The notes under the pieces: generated by a model
The model's database searches: none
The model's input: only the letters and a program-made list of their open reading frames with translations
Told to the model about the DNA's origin: nothing
Part shown: in pieces, positions 11,934-24,100 of the stretch
How positions within the stretch are numbered: position 1 is the first letter of the stretch
Layout: each line of letters opens with the position of its first letter
Position numbers and translations under genes: made by a program
Assembly: GCF_947507565.1 (NCBI RefSeq)
Contig: NC_089183.1
Coordinates: forward strand, 2,542,001 to 2,606,000
Direction: 5' to 3'
DNA length: 64,000 nt
Source: Oscarella lobularis
Taxonomy: Eukaryota > Porifera > Homoscleromorpha > Homosclerophorida > Oscarellidae

Positions 11934-13023
11934 TCTTCGCTTAGGTGCACGGCAAATCAATGACATTTTTAGCATGGAACTATTTTATTCTGTAAAGTGT
12001 ATGGAAGTTAGTGTAGCTGGATTTGCTCGCGTACGAGGAGTACGCCGTCACTTCACGCAATAATATGGAACTAGAAGTCCTGCACGTTTTGAGTACACGC
12101 AGTAGGATTAGGTCAATAACAGCACTAGACGATGTTTCTTCACCAGGAATAAAGTTGCGTTTCTGGCCTTGACAAAGTCATCGTTGCTCGCAGAGTAAAT
12201 TTGACTTCAGAATTAGGTGACAGTGTGTCGGGTTCCTCGCGCGGGGCCTCGATCCGATGATCGAAGGCGACCGCCATCTCGAAGAGAGGCCGACGCTACG
12301 GTCCTACTATATGACCGCCCTTCCACGAGTGCGAGGAAGTAACACTAGATGCTAGAGTAGAAAAGTGAAGCCTCCTTGAAAGCGCGTTCTCGCGAGAAGA
12401 GGAACAGCGACGTTCCACTACCGGATGGGATCGAACTTCGGGACTCCGCCTGTGTTCCTCAGTTAGATACAGTAGTTGCATACGTAGCTGTGCGAGTTCG
12501 TTAGGAGGAAGACCATTTTTCGGCTGCATGGAATAACGGTTCGCATCGAGGTACGCTATTGCCTATACCTACTTGCCTTGGAGAAAGTTTGCGCTTGTGT
12601 AGGATGCCGCAGACCAAAGGATGGCTTAGCTAGACGCAGATGCACGGCCACGGGAAAGATTGTTTAGAGCAGAATGGAATCCCGGATGCACACCAGATAC
12701 TGTGTAGCCTTGGCGTTATTTCATTTGCCTTACTGCAACGTACAGCTAGAACTGCTTTAGAAGCAATTTCATTTTTAATTAATGTCCGGCAATTTGGTAA
12801 TCGGTGCAGTGAAGATCGTCAACCTTGATTCAGTGGCACACGTCTCATACATCTCTAAAAACGAGTCACAAAACCCTACAACTGACATTAATTAATCAAT
12901 CGACTAACTATAAGTTGCCTTGGACGCTACAACAGAGATCATTAGACGGTTTTACTCAACAAGGGTAAACATGCACCGTTATGTACGTCATGTCAACGGA
13001 CATAACGCCGTAGTACGTCACTC
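11934..13023. other. Spacer between convergent Roco A and E2/U-box A
   Basis: No coding feature is seen. The spacer is present in all cluster copies. It contains a GC-rich dispersed element around 12229-12300 (ggttcctcgcgcggggcc) related to one in the single-copy island near 40600. It presumably holds the 3' UTRs and polyadenylation signals of both genes. Confidence 0.5.
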
Positions 13024-16000
13024 TTACTGCCACCATTGAGAGGCCTGCGAAAGCTGCTTCTTGTAACTGGCGACTGCATCTCTCATACCTTTATTCACAA
13101 TCAGATTCGATACAGAAGCAACGTCGTTTGAAACGGGATCGCGACCGGTGCCGCAGTGAAGATGAGCCTCGATGGCAGTGCGCTCGTACGTGTTACCAGA
13201 CGACGGGACGATGACGGGATCGATGAATAGTTTTCCCGTCAGAGGACATTTGAGATGCTGGGGTGCATCGTCATCAGCGTCCAAATCCGACGTACCAATA
13301 AGATCCTATGCAGTTTGGAAAAGAGTTGCAATAATTTTAATTATTTAATCATACTTTGCGACAATCTTCAAGCGATCTGCTTGCAAACTTCCTTGTCGTT
13401 TCTGTGGCCTGCGTGTCGTATTCGGCTCTGGAAGAGAAGTACTTCGCCGCTAGAATGCTGCCATAGAAAATGTTTAGAAATAATCAAAATAACGTCGCTA
13501 GACTCATTGACTCGCCTGTCTAAAGGATCTTCCGGCTCGGGCTCGAGAAGGAGTCCGTAGATACAATCAATTATGGTTCTGAAACTCGTATCTGTCGTAT
13601 AATTTCGATCGAAGACGCTATGACAAACTCTTCCACTGCTGTTAATGTTGCAATGGTAAATCTTTAGGTTGGGTACATATAGAATTAATTAACTACTACC
13701 GTCTATAGAAAACAGAGACGCACTTGAGTAACGAAACGTATCTCAGGAGACTTGGAAGGATACTCGGCCAGGAATTTCGCATAAAGAATGAAAACCCCTG
13801 AAAGAGCAACTTCTTCATAGAGATTCGATAACAGATATTTTTAATCTATAGGAACCGTTGCTGTAGGGCGTGTCTTCTGGTCCTACCAACAACATACGCC
13901 AGAAATCGATTCTAAAATCACGTTAAAGTCTAATTCACTATTGGAGAATAACAATACGTACCGATCTTCGCAAGGGTAGATCTCTACGGAAGGATGAGGA
14001 TGCCGATAGTAGTCCGCCATTTCACGAAGAATGCGTCGGGTTCTTGCAGGAGCGCTTGCAGGTCCCCCTTGCGGAGGAGCAACAGCAGCGTCATGCAACG
14101 CTCTTTTCATAAAGAACTTGACACTTATACGTTCAAAGCAATAAGCCAATAATGTATTACCGTTTTGCAGAAATGACTGGCTTGCTCAGTTCCTCCGGTC
14201 TACGATGACGCGGGCTAGTGTCGTAAGGAAACACTTGGATGTCTTCCAATCGTTTAAGGTCGAACTAGAAAATTTAAAAATCAACAATACCACGTGACTA
14301 CGACGGCCTCCTTCGGCTCTAACTTACAGCAGTGGAGACGTTTACTTTTTCCGGTAAAACTCGCTCTTCCAGTGACAGCACCGTTTCCATTTCAAAAAGT
14401 TTGAATCCTGTTGCTAGGTCGGCTGGATAAAAACAACATCCTCCTAAAGAGACGGCTAGTATACGTTTCTAATTTATTCAAAAGTACTGACTAGAGGCAA
14501 CGGCGAGAGATTTCAAAACTGCGTTTCCTGGTCCTACTAAAACCGCGTCTATAACGATATCGGATTCCTGCATTCATACAATGCATTTAGTGAATCCTAT
14601 ATCGCGTATAATTCCAAAGTAAAACCTGCATCTTTTTGGCTACATCGAGAGGCGCAGATCGAGACTTGGTGTCATCGCCATCAGTCAGACAAAAGATGCG
14701 TCTGCAAGAAGTCGCGTATATTGGGTTTAATTAATTAATTAAATAATTAATTAATACTTTCTGCAAGTTGGGTGCGACTGAGTAAAAAGATTGAGCTGGC
14801 CAGCGGCATTCAGCAGTGCATCGTACAATCGAGTCATTCCAGATGACGTAGCTGCGTCGACTTCCGCCTACAGATTCAGGTAGATTACCAAGCTAATTGC
14901 TGATCATATGAACCTTAAAGGATTCAAAGAGCTCAGTGACTTCGCTGGCTACAGCAACCGTCGTTCCGAACAAAGTCAAGCCAATGACGTGAGGGTGGTC
15001 ATAAGCCATGCTTCGATTAGCGAACGCGTGAAAAAGTTCTTTGACAGCATTAAGGCGAATCATGGAGCCGCTATAAACAAAACATATAAAGACGCATGCA
15101 ATGCTAGAAGATATTAGAACGTATGCGCACTCGAAGCACTTCTCGTTCATCGACGAACTCACATCCAGCAAGACCTATGAGACAAAACGACGTTGATACA
15201 CAACTAGGTCTAAAAAACGTATGCTAGAACGACTGACTACACTGACTGGCCAAGTATGTGCCGAATTACTTGTTACACATAAAAGAGTATGTTCAATTGT
15301 ATAAAACATACGACAAAGCCATCAGTATACTGAAGCAACTGCTCTAATTAACCGGTAATTAACGCACAAAGTCGAGATGCTAGATAAACCTATCCGTATT
15401 CAAGTGCCCTCTCATTATATTACATGCCATAATTATGACCCCTCCCCCAATTTCACCGGCGCTTCTAATATCCTGAGTCTAAGATAAATGTGAGAATACG
15501 TACAACAATTGCTTCCTTGGGATCTCGAGACATTTTCTCGTCCGTTTTTGCTTGACTGGATGAAAATAAATTGGAATAAGCATTCGTGCTATAATAAAAG
15601 AGAGGAGAGAATTTCTAGGCATTAACGTTGTACTTCTTTGCTCATATGCACCTGACTGCCAGCACATCAGGATTCTCCGACGTCGTCGTCCCAGCCAACG
15701 GGCTAAAAATATAAGCAGACTTATTGACGTCTTTTGACTTCCCAGTAAATACAACCACGTGTCCTGCAACGTACAAGTCCCACAAAAGCGCACCGCTTAG
15801 GTTATATTATTTATACCATCTTTGTTTAGAGTCAAACAGGCGCCAGACGTCGTCTTGAGAGCCAGAGACGGCACAAGACGAAGAATCCGAAGGGATTTGC
15901 GTTTGTTTTCGAGATCGGCCCAGCTGAACCGAAAATTGGGAGGCGAAGGAGCCGCGACACGATTTCTATTAAATAGAGTACAACTTAGTCATTCTAAGAG

Positions 16001-16331
16001 AAAAATGCCGTACTTTGCGAAGTCAGAAGCGCCGTTCCAAATAAAGCACTCCCTCGCAGACGGAGGAAAGCTAAGAAGCAAGCGATGAATGAACGGAACG
16101 TGCATCAACGTTTCTTCGGACGGAATCGACGAGCACCCGGGAAGAACTTTGCTTTCTGGACAATCAGCTTTAGTAGTACTGTACTTCTTTTTTTCTGGCA
16201 TTTTACCTTGTATTGCATTGAGAACCGAGGTGCGATCAAAAACACTGTCACAGCCCGGCACTCTGACTGGACTCTCCATTCTCGTGTGAGACGCCGAGCA
16301 GGTTAGGTACGTCTGTTCGAACGATCCAAAA
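13024..16331 (-). pseudogene. SAM-UBL-vWA-E2-U-box gene, copy A: 3' part only, with in-frame stop
   Basis: Exons read from the stop backwards: 13024-13305 (U-box), 13355-13457, 13504-13661, 13724-13797, 13856-13911, 13962-14123 (E2 domain), 14161-14264, 14328-14443, 14492-14567, 14626-14701, 14758-14867, 14914-15070, 15140-15174, 15504-15588 (vWA), 15652-15965, then part of the SP-RING-like exons up to the N gap. All listed junctions agree in phase. The SAM and UBL exons are missing because of the gap. An in-frame TAA at 15807-15809 replaces coding sequence that is open in copies C and D. No difference from copy B was seen, so this may be an assembly duplicate rather than a separate gene. Confidence 0.75.
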
Positions 16332-16531
16332 NNNNNNNNNNNNNNNNNNNNNNNNNNNNNNNNNNNNNNNNNNNNNNNNNNNNNNNNNNNNNNNNNNNNN
16401 NNNNNNNNNNNNNNNNNNNNNNNNNNNNNNNNNNNNNNNNNNNNNNNNNNNNNNNNNNNNNNNNNNNNNNNNNNNNNNNNNNNNNNNNNNNNNNNNNNNN
16501 NNNNNNNNNNNNNNNNNNNNNNNNNNNNNNN
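16332..16531. other. Assembly gap (200 N)
   Basis: A run of exactly 200 N. The left side ends inside the SP-RING-like exon of E2/U-box copy A and the right side begins inside the LRR array of Roco B. Exactly 200 suggests a placeholder of unknown true length. Confidence 0.99.
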
Positions 16532-19500
16532 ACAGAACCTGAAAAAACTCATCTTGAAGGGGTGTGGTCTACAACAACTTCCAAGTAGTTTGAGTAACCT
16601 AACTGCCCTGAAGAAGCTTGATTTGAGTGTTAACCGCGAATTGAAAAGTCTTCCTGAAGATATAGGGACTAAACTACAGAACCTGGAAGAACTTTATTTG
16701 AGGATGTGTGGTCTACAACAATTTCCAATTGGTTTGAGTAGCCTAACTGCCCTGAAGAAGCTTGATATGCGTGAAAACAGTGAATTGAAAAGCCTTCCTG
16801 AAGATATAGGGACTAAACTACAGAACCTTGAAGAACTCGACTTGTGGGGGTGTCGTCTAGAACAACTTCCATCTAGCTTGAGTAACCTAACTGCGCTGAA
16901 GAAGCTTGATTTGAGTGGAAACAGTGAATTGAAAAGTCTTCCTGAAGACATTGTAGGGACGAAACTACAGAACCTGGAAGAACTCAACTTGAAGGGGTGT
17001 GGTCTACAACAACTTCCAAGTAGTTTTAGTAGCCTAACTTCCCTGAAGAAAATTGATTTGAGTGTAAACAGCGAATTGAAAAGTCTTCCTGAAGGTATAG
17101 GGACGAAATTACAGAACCTTGAAGAATTCAGCTTGTGGGGGTGTGGTCTACAACAACTTCCAATTAGTTTGAGTAGCCTAACTGCCCTGAAGACGCTTTA
17201 TTTGCGTGAAAACATTGAATTGAAAAGCCTTCCTGAAGATATGTTTCAAAAGCTAGAGCACCTAAAAGAACTCGATATGCACTATTGCGGTCTAGAAGAA
17301 TTGCCATTGAAGTTGGGGTTTCTCGAACAACTGAATGTGGCTAATTGCCGACTGACACGTTTGCCTTCATCAATTGGACAATTACAGGATCTAAATTGCT
17401 TTGGTAATCCGATAACCTTTCCACCGATTGGAGTTTGGCAACAAGGATTAGCTTCAATACGAGCTTATTTTTCCTCCGAAATACTGACCTCGTCAAGACG
17501 AGTAAAAATTGTTGTTTTGGGTGAGAGTTGTTCAGGAAAAACAAGCCTATTTCAAACCATGCTTCGCAACGCGTCATTTTGCACGTGTCTCGAAGACCGG
17601 ACAATAGGTGTGGAAGAATATGAGCTATCATTGGCTAAAAAACGTGCCAAAATTATTGACTGCGGTGGGCAGAGGTGCTATATTTTAACTAATCAATTGT
17701 TCGTCAGCGAAAATGGCTTGGTAGTCATTGTAGTCGACGTTCAGCGTTATGAACTGACGGACGAAAGCTTCTATGAGCATATAGGAAAGTATTTACAAGT
17801 TGTCTACGAGCGGAATGAGAATTGCTATGTCGTTTGCGTTTTTACAAAAGTTGATCTCTTGCCTAAAGCTTGGAATCCTAAACCGTATCAAGAAGAGTTC
17901 ACCCGCCAAATGAAAAATTTCAGAGAACATCGAAAAGCGATTATAAAAGAAAATCATATGTGGGATGAAGAGAAAGCTGCGTTCATTAAAAGACAGAATG
18001 TACGCGTTGAAAATAGACTTGTCTTTACTTCAGCAAAAGACGTGGAAACTACTGCAAAGTTTACAGATTTTATTGATAAACTGACTGACAATGAGAAGCT
18101 ATTTCCAAGTGCTGGTGACATTGTTCCCGAAACTTGGTACAATTTTGAGGAAAGAGTTGAACGAGGATGCAGGCTCTCTCAGAATAACCTATCTGCTTTG
18201 AAAGTGGATTTTTTAAACAAATTGGGGCATCAATTTAGTTTGTCTAATGATGAAGTTCTGATCGTTCTAAGGTACTACCATCAAGTTGGCACGGTATTGT
18301 ATTTTGATCAATCTCGCTTGGCTGATATTGTTTTTGGATCAAGCAAAAAAATTGTCGATGCGCTGAAGCAAATTTTTCGTCACGATTACGACGTATTAGT
18401 ATATGAAAGTGGAACAACAGAAATTAGCCTCGAACGGTTTGTAAAAGATAAAAACGAGCTATCCACTAACGCAACTCTGTCAATTCCATTGCTGAAAGCT
18501 CTGTTACGTGGTCAAGAGCTTGACGCGGAAAGCATTAGCATTTTTGTTAAAATGCTGTTATCGTTCGATTTCGCCTACGTAAAAGGCGAACAGGGATTGC
18601 CCAAAGAGCACAGTGATCATGAATCGTACGACATTGTTGATCATTTGGGGAGAACCGACGTTTGTCTCTTAGTGCCTTGGCTACTTAGCCAAGACTGCCC
18701 TTCTGATGCAATGGAAAGCTTTCCCGCAGATTGCCCTACAAATTGTATTGAAGTGCAGCTTTCGTATTCGTTTGCTTTCGCTCTTCCTCTGGGAATATTT
18801 CAACAATTTTCAGCTCGATGTCACCAAATCAGCCCAATAATCCGTCATTGGAATAACGGATTTACGCTGTCGTATGGTCCAGTTAAGGCTAAATTTACGT
18901 GCAAAGAACTTGCGACTAACGCATCAATCCTTTTGCAAAGGCCGCACGCCAAAATCACGCAATGCATTAGATCGACTGTTTCACGTGTTCTGGAGATGCA
19001 TTGTTCAGCTGCAAACGCTATTGAAAACATTTCCTGGGAGTTTATATAGCATTTTTTTAACCATTCTAACGGCGACAGTAAAATGAAGGAGCAACGGGTC
19101 CAAGTATCATCAAAAGATTGGCACCTAAGAACCCTTGCAGCCGCCAAACCTAGAGAACTTCAGGCGTGCACCAAGAGTATTACACGAGGTACTGTATAAA
19201 CAGATCATTGAGCTAAACATTAATTAATTTTCTCTACAGTTCTTAAGTCATATCAGCGACGACTGGATGAAATATTTTCGAATGCCTGTGGAAGTCCTGT
19301 TACATTAGAAGATGCGAAATCGGTTGCAAGGGAAGTGAGTCGATGTTGCTCTACAAGGAGGCAAATCAGGAGCCTTGCTATTACCCTCGACCTCAGTTGT
19401 CCTAACCTGGAAGCAGACGAAGTCGACGCAAACCAAGTGCATCAAATCATAAAAAAATGGTTGGAGCAGTCAGGAGAAAACGCTGTTGTTGCTGTTCTTA

Positions 19501-20104
19501 CTGACGCTTTGCAAGACTGTGATTTAGGCGAAGTAATTAGCCGCTGTTTTGACGAGTTGGAGGAGGACAGTGTAAACAAAGCACCTAACGCGTCAGTGTC
19601 TTCTCACGATGGTAAGTCTAAACAGTTGAGGATACTAACAATGCCGGTCACGTTTACGAGAATTTAGGGCAATGCCAAGCGAAGAGTGCGGAGGCGGCAG
19701 TAACGGATCAAACGCGGAAACGCATGGGATTGGGTTATACACCACCTAGTCCAGAAAGAGAAAAACTGGAAGAGAAAGGGGAGGAATCAGGAGAAAAAAG
19801 GTCTTGCCTTCCTCCCTCAAGTACTTGTCTCTACAGGGAAGGCCTGCATTTGAAGGAAGCTATTGCATTAGTTGGAAATAACAGTTGGAGAGAGATTGGC
19901 AGCTATCTTGGATTTAGAGAGTATCAACTGTCAGACATTCCGCTTGAGTACAATAAACAAAGTACAAAACTGATGTACATAATTGAAAAGTGGTGTGCAG
20001 AAAAAGGCAGAATGGCCACTTTGGGTACACTGTTGGAAGCCTGCGAAGGCGCCAACGTGTCCCGCAATGATATTGAAATGGAATATTCTGAGCGAATGAC
20101 TTGA
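16532..20104 (+). CDS. Roco protein B: LRR (partial)-Roc-COR-Death-Death
   Basis: The gene is cut at its 5' side by the N gap. Exons are 16532-19188, 19240-19611 and 19668-20104, matching Roco A at a constant offset of 8171. Visible parts are about five and a half LRR-pair units, one with an extra Val, then Roc (GESCSGKTS, DCGGQ, TKVD, SAK), COR and two Death domains. One extra T in a T run near 18930 shifts the frame and one missing T near 19050 restores it, so about 40 residues in the COR-Death linker are scrambled. Both changes lie in homopolymers and may be sequencing errors. The 5' part resembles copy C and the 3' part is like copy A. It is probably a functional gene with imperfect sequence. 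Confidence 0.8.
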
Positions 20105-21194
20105 TCTTCGCTTAGGTGCACGGCAAATCAATGACATTTTTAGCATGGAACTATTTTATTCTGTAAAGTGTATGGAAGTTAGTGTAGCTGGATTTGCTCG
20201 CGTACGAGGAGTACGCCGTCACTTCACGCAATAATATGGAACTAGAAGTCCTGCACGTTTTGAGTACACGCAGTAGGATTAGGTCAATAACAGCACTAGA
20301 CGATGTTTCTTCACCAGGAATAAAGTTGCGTTTCTGGCCTTGACAAAGTCATCGTTGCTCGCAGAGTAAATTTGACTTCAGAATTAGGTGACAGTGTGTC
20401 GGGTTCCTCGCGCGGGGCCTCGATCCGATGATCGAAGGCGACCGCCATCTCGAAGAGAGGCCGACGCTACGGTCCTACTATATGACCGCCCTTCCACGAG
20501 TGCGAGGAAGTAACACTAGATGCTAGAGTAGAAAAGTGAAGCCTCCTTGAAAGCGCGTTCTCGCGAGAAGAGGAACAGCGACGTTCCACTACCGGATGGG
20601 ATCGAACTTCGGGACTCCGCCTGTGTTCCTCAGTTAGATACAGTAGTTGCATACGTAGCTGTGCGAGTTCGTTAGGAGGAAGACCATTTTTCGGCTGCAT
20701 GGAATAACGGTTCGCATCGAGGTACGCTATTGCCTATACCTACTTGCCTTGGAGAAAGTTTGCGCTTGTGTAGGATGCCGCAGACCAAAGGATGGCTTAG
20801 CTAGACGCAGATGCACGGCCACGGGAAAGATTGTTTAGAGCAGAATGGAATCCCGGATGCACACCAGATACTGTGTAGCCTTGGCGTTATTTCATTTGCC
20901 TTACTGCAACGTACAGCTAGAACTGCTTTAGAAGCAATTTCATTTTTAATTAATGTCCGGCAATTTGGTAATCGGTGCAGTGAAGATCGTCAACCTTGAT
21001 TCAGTGGCACACGTCTCATACATCTCTAAAAACGAGTCACAAAACCCTACAACTGACATTAATTAATCAATCGACTAACTATAAGTTGCCTTGGACGCTA
21101 CAACAGAGATCATTAGACGGTTTTACTCAACAAGGGTAAACATGCACCGTTATGTACGTCATGTCAACGGACATAACGCCGTAGTACGTCACTC
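20105..21194. other. Spacer between convergent Roco B and E2/U-box B
   Basis: Same content as 11934-13023, with no difference noticed. No gene is seen. Confidence 0.5.
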
Positions 21195-24100
21195 TTACTG
21201 CCACCATTGAGAGGCCTGCGAAAGCTGCTTCTTGTAACTGGCGACTGCATCTCTCATACCTTTATTCACAATCAGATTCGATACAGAAGCAACGTCGTTT
21301 GAAACGGGATCGCGACCGGTGCCGCAGTGAAGATGAGCCTCGATGGCAGTGCGCTCGTACGTGTTACCAGACGACGGGACGATGACGGGATCGATGAATA
21401 GTTTTCCCGTCAGAGGACATTTGAGATGCTGGGGTGCATCGTCATCAGCGTCCAAATCCGACGTACCAATAAGATCCTATGCAGTTTGGAAAAGAGTTGC
21501 AATAATTTTAATTATTTAATCATACTTTGCGACAATCTTCAAGCGATCTGCTTGCAAACTTCCTTGTCGTTTCTGTGGCCTGCGTGTCGTATTCGGCTCT
21601 GGAAGAGAAGTACTTCGCCGCTAGAATGCTGCCATAGAAAATGTTTAGAAATAATCAAAATAACGTCGCTAGACTCATTGACTCGCCTGTCTAAAGGATC
21701 TTCCGGCTCGGGCTCGAGAAGGAGTCCGTAGATACAATCAATTATGGTTCTGAAACTCGTATCTGTCGTATAATTTCGATCGAAGACGCTATGACAAACT
21801 CTTCCACTGCTGTTAATGTTGCAATGGTAAATCTTTAGGTTGGGTACATATAGAATTAATTAACTACTACCGTCTATAGAAAACAGAGACGCACTTGAGT
21901 AACGAAACGTATCTCAGGAGACTTGGAAGGATACTCGGCCAGGAATTTCGCATAAAGAATGAAAACCCCTGAAAGAGCAACTTCTTCATAGAGATTCGAT
22001 AACAGATATTTTTAATCTATAGGAACCGTTGCTGTAGGGCGTGTCTTCTGGTCCTACCAACAACATACGCCAGAAATCGATTCTAAAATCACGTTAAAGT
22101 CTAATTCACTATTGGAGAATAACAATACGTACCGATCTTCGCAAGGGTAGATCTCTACGGAAGGATGAGGATGCCGATAGTAGTCCGCCATTTCACGAAG
22201 AATGCGTCGGGTTCTTGCAGGAGCGCTTGCAGGTCCCCCTTGCGGAGGAGCAACAGCAGCGTCATGCAACGCTCTTTTCATAAAGAACTTGACACTTATA
22301 CGTTCAAAGCAATAAGCCAATAATGTATTACCGTTTTGCAGAAATGACTGGCTTGCTCAGTTCCTCCGGTCTACGATGACGCGGGCTAGTGTCGTAAGGA
22401 AACACTTGGATGTCTTCCAATCGTTTAAGGTCGAACTAGAAAATTTAAAAATCAACAATACCACGTGACTACGACGGCCTCCTTCGGCTCTAACTTACAG
22501 CAGTGGAGACGTTTACTTTTTCCGGTAAAACTCGCTCTTCCAGTGACAGCACCGTTTCCATTTCAAAAAGTTTGAATCCTGTTGCTAGGTCGGCTGGATA
22601 AAAACAACATCCTCCTAAAGAGACGGCTAGTATACGTTTCTAATTTATTCAAAAGTACTGACTAGAGGCAACGGCGAGAGATTTCAAAACTGCGTTTCCT
22701 GGTCCTACTAAAACCGCGTCTATAACGATATCGGATTCCTGCATTCATACAATGCATTTAGTGAATCCTATATCGCGTATAATTCCAAAGTAAAACCTGC
22801 ATCTTTTTGGCTACATCGAGAGGCGCAGATCGAGACTTGGTGTCATCGCCATCAGTCAGACAAAAGATGCGTCTGCAAGAAGTCGCGTATATTGGGTTTA
22901 ATTAATTAATTAAATAATTAATTAATACTTTCTGCAAGTTGGGTGCGACTGAGTAAAAAGATTGAGCTGGCCAGCGGCATTCAGCAGTGCATCGTACAAT
23001 CGAGTCATTCCAGATGACGTAGCTGCGTCGACTTCCGCCTACAGATTCAGGTAGATTACCAAGCTAATTGCTGATCATATGAACCTTAAAGGATTCAAAG
23101 AGCTCAGTGACTTCGCTGGCTACAGCAACCGTCGTTCCGAACAAAGTCAAGCCAATGACGTGAGGGTGGTCATAAGCCATGCTTCGATTAGCGAACGCGT
23201 GAAAAAGTTCTTTGACAGCATTAAGGCGAATCATGGAGCCGCTATAAACAAAACATATAAAGACGCATGCAATGCTAGAAGATATTAGAACGTATGCGCA
23301 CTCGAAGCACTTCTCGTTCATCGACGAACTCACATCCAGCAAGACCTATGAGACAAAACGACGTTGATACACAACTAGGTCTAAAAAACGTATGCTAGAA
23401 CGACTGACTACACTGACTGGCCAAGTATGTGCCGAATTACTTGTTACACATAAAAGAGTATGTTCAATTGTATAAAACATACGACAAAGCCATCAGTATA
23501 CTGAAGCAACTGCTCTAATTAACCGGTAATTAACGCACAAAGTCGAGATGCTAGATAAACCTATCCGTATTCAAGTGCCCTCTCATTATATTACATGCCA
23601 TAATTATGACCCCTCCCCCAATTTCACCGGCGCTTCTAATATCCTGAGTCTAAGATAAATGTGAGAATACGTACAACAATTGCTTCCTTGGGATCTCGAG
23701 ACATTTTCTCGTCCGTTTTTGCTTGACTGGATGAAAATAAATTGGAATAAGCATTCGTGCTATAATAAAAGAGAGGAGAGAATTTCTAGGCATTAACGTT
23801 GTACTTCTTTGCTCATATGCACCTGACTGCCAGCACATCAGGATTCTCCGACGTCGTCGTCCCAGCCAACGGGCTAAAAATATAAGCAGACTTATTGACG
23901 TCTTTTGACTTCCCAGTAAATACAACCACGTGTCCTGCAACGTACAAGTCCCACAAAAGCGCACCGCTTAGGTTATATTATTTATACCATCTTTGTTTAG
24001 AGTCAAACAGGCGCCAGACGTCGTCTTGAGAGCCAGAGACGGCACAAGACGAAGAATCCGAAGGGATTTGCGTTTGTTTTCGAGATCGGCCCAGCTGAAC

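Noticed and set aside
14908-15117. Plus-strand 69-codon frame (and its copies at 23079, 35862, 53041)
   Set aside because: It is the antisense shadow of the vWA exon, whose phase chain and MIDAS residues are on the minus strand.
15989-16552. Minus-strand open frame across the N gap
   Set aside because: It is open only because N codons are not stops; the real content on the left is the SP-RING-like exons of E2/U-box A.
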